DNA of 11,450 bases from assembly GCA_031551045.1 (NCBI GenBank), contig JAVBOD010000089.1:1-11450 (forward strand), given 5' to 3'. Shown one piece after another: positions 10,403-11,450 of the stretch. The notes beneath the pieces are model-generated. The model was not told the origin of the DNA. It saw only the letters and a list, made by a program, of their open reading frames with translations, and searched no databases. Source of the stretch: JAVBOD01 sp031551045 (GTDB taxonomy: Bacteria; Bacteroidota; Bacteroidia; Bacteroidales; UBA932). The translations under genes and the position numbers were made by a program. How positions within the stretch are numbered: the first letter of the stretch is position 1; every line of letters starts with the position of its first letter.

Positions 10403-11450
10403 TTATTTTTGTTCTGTAAAGCAGCTATTTTCTTTTTGAAATAGATGGCGCATGGCTTCGGCCGATTTTTTCATACGTTGATAGCTTCCCGGCGCAGTAA
10501 AGAAGGCGGGATTATTTTCATAATCGGCAATGGGCAAAATGTAGAATTGTGTCTTTTTATTTTCTACCGGTTTATATACCCATGTCAAGCGATAGTTGCA
10601 TTGGTCAATGGCGACATCGGCGCCCGTTTTTATCAATCGGATGCCTGCTATAACGCCAATTTCCGTATTGCCGGTCAACATATTCGACACAAAGTTACCT
10701 AAAGAATAAATAACCACATTGGAAGTAAAGTAGCCTTGTTTATCTTCCTTTTTCTCCATGCGTTGCAATACATGCGGATGAGAACCTATAACCATACGCA
10801 CATCGTTATCAAAGAAAAATTTGGCTAAGTTTGTTTGTTCCTGTGAAGGTGCCAGTTTGTATTCTTCCCCCCAATGTATATTCGCAATAATAATATCGGG
10901 ATTGGATTCTTTTGCCCTGATAATATCGGCCGCGATTTGTACCGTATCAATCAAATTGACAATGGTAGGCTCGGGAACCGCAATACCATTAGTGCCATAG
11001 GTATAGTTGAGCAGCGCCAAGCGGAAGTTATTTTTTTCGATGATCAAAGGATACGCCGTATCGCGATGCTGCCGGGTGTAAAACGTGCCTGTGTGTGTAA
11101 GATTCAGAGAATCAAGGACTTTTAATGTCCGCTCTACGCCTCTTTTTCCCTTGTCGCAGGAATGATTGTTGGCTGTGAGCAATATGTCAAACCCGCATCG
11201 CTTCAAAGCGGAAGCCAATTCGTCGGGCGAGCAAAAAGCCGGATAACCCGAGTAAGGAGCTCCGGCCAGTGTAGTTTCCAAGTTAGCAATCGCTATATCG
11301 GCGGAGGCAATATATTTTTCAACATATGAAAAACAAGAATCGTATGCATACAGCCCTTTCCCGAGATGTGCGGCCTCCAGTTGTTTACGGTGTTGCATGA
11401 CATCTCCTACAAAAACCAACGATAATGTATCCTGTGCCACGGCACAAAAA
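10403..11450 (-). CDS. CapA-family metallophosphatase, exported; 5' end outside the window
   Basis: PGA_cap / CapA-type calcineurin-like protein, distantly related to the poly-gamma-glutamate synthesis protein CapA. Motifs in order: LVFVGDVM (first metal ligands), NLETTL, LLTANNHSCDKG, IIANIHWGEEY, VIGSHPHVLQRM and YSLGNFVSNM, the complete set for a dinuclear metal centre. The GTG at 11440 is not a convincing start: the frame stays open to the window edge, reading Phe-Cys-Ala before Val-Ala-Gln-Asp-Thr. This looks like the end of a signal peptide with cleavage after Ala-Val-Ala, so the gene is partial here and the protein probably periplasmic or membrane-linked. No capB/capC-like genes are visible, so capsule synthesis is not implied. 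It lies one base before phoH in the same operon. Confidence 0.88.
   Translation of the reverse strand, partial: FCAVAQDTLSLVFVGDVMQHRKQLEAAHLGKGLYAYDSCFSYVEKYIASADIAIANLETTLAGAPYSGYPAFCSPDELASALKRCGFDILLTANNHSCDKGKRGVERTLKVLDSLNLTHTGTFYTRQHRDTAYPLIIEKNNFRLALLNYTYGTNGIAVPEPTIVNLIDTVQIAADIIRAKESNPDIIIANIHWGEEYKLAPSQEQTNLAKFFFDNDVRMVIGSHPHVLQRMEKKEDKQGYFTSNVVIYSLGNFVSNMLTGNTEIGVIAGIRLIKTGADVAIDQCNYRLTWVYKPVENKKTQFYILPIADYENNPAFFTAPGSYQRMKKSAEAMRHLFQKENSCFTEQK

Noticed and set aside
11438..11440. GTG at 11440 as the start of the CapA-like protein
   Set aside because: The frame stays open to the edge and the residues before it look like the end of a signal peptide; the true start lies outside the window.
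11433..11446. TGTGCC/GGCACA palindrome at the right edge
   Set aside because: It lies inside the coding part of a signal peptide; six-base arms with a 2-base loop are easily expected by chance and the context is cut off.
10403..11450. Reading the CapA-like gene as evidence of a capsule locus
   Set aside because: No polymerase or other polyglutamate genes are visible and its partner is phoH; CapA-fold phosphatases are widespread outside capsule synthesis.

Overview
The window reads as chromosomal core sequence from a member of the Bacteroidota, most likely order Bacteroidales. Three lines of evidence agree. Six intergenic sites match the Bacteroidota sigma(ABfr) -7 box TAnnTTTG, each just upstream of a transcription unit. 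There are no clear Shine-Dalgarno sequences. The gene content (rplY-pth-hslR, nrnA followed by FKBP lipoproteins, type B L31, PhoH, a CapA-like protein) is typical of that group. The genus cannot be fixed from this stretch.

Layout. (1) 1-1847, + strand: a heptamer-repeat tract, a promoter and a 91-nt leader with a hairpin, then rplY (L25/Ctc), pth and hslR (S4-domain protein), a translation/ribosome-maintenance operon. (2) 1848-4109, mostly - strand: an operon in transcription order ABC ATPase, six-helix membrane protein, YtrA-type GntR regulator with an unusual hydrophobic C-terminal tail, and an unlisted 52-aa single-pass membrane miniprotein. Its promoter and a candidate operator lie at 4118-4173. 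(3) 4200-4460: gene-free DNA packed with inverted repeats, three sharing a GTA loop, including a long imperfect palindrome bounded by 8-bp direct repeats. (4) 4486-6021: a PhnP-like metallo-beta-lactamase-fold hydrolase (-) and an RsmI-like tetrapyrrole-methylase-family methyltransferase (+), divergently transcribed from two tightly packed promoters. (5) 6024-9062, - strand: nrnA (DHH/DHHA1) followed by three FKBP-type lipoproteins with overlaps or gaps of a few bases, ending in a strong terminator whose stem also encodes the last codons of the convergent methyltransferase. (6) 9087-11450, - strand: CapA-like metallophosphatase (open at the window edge), phoH one base later, then rpmE2 (type B L31) from its own promoter and with its own terminator, which abuts the nrnA promoter.

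Most genes are housekeeping: peptidyl-tRNA recycling and ribosome rescue (pth, hslR), ribosomal proteins (L25, L31), RNA turnover (nrnA, phoH, the methyltransferase) and envelope protein folding (FKBP lipoproteins). The less ordinary material is the ABC/GntR/miniprotein operon, the GTA-loop hairpin cluster, the heptamer tracts on both sides of rplY, and the rplY leader.
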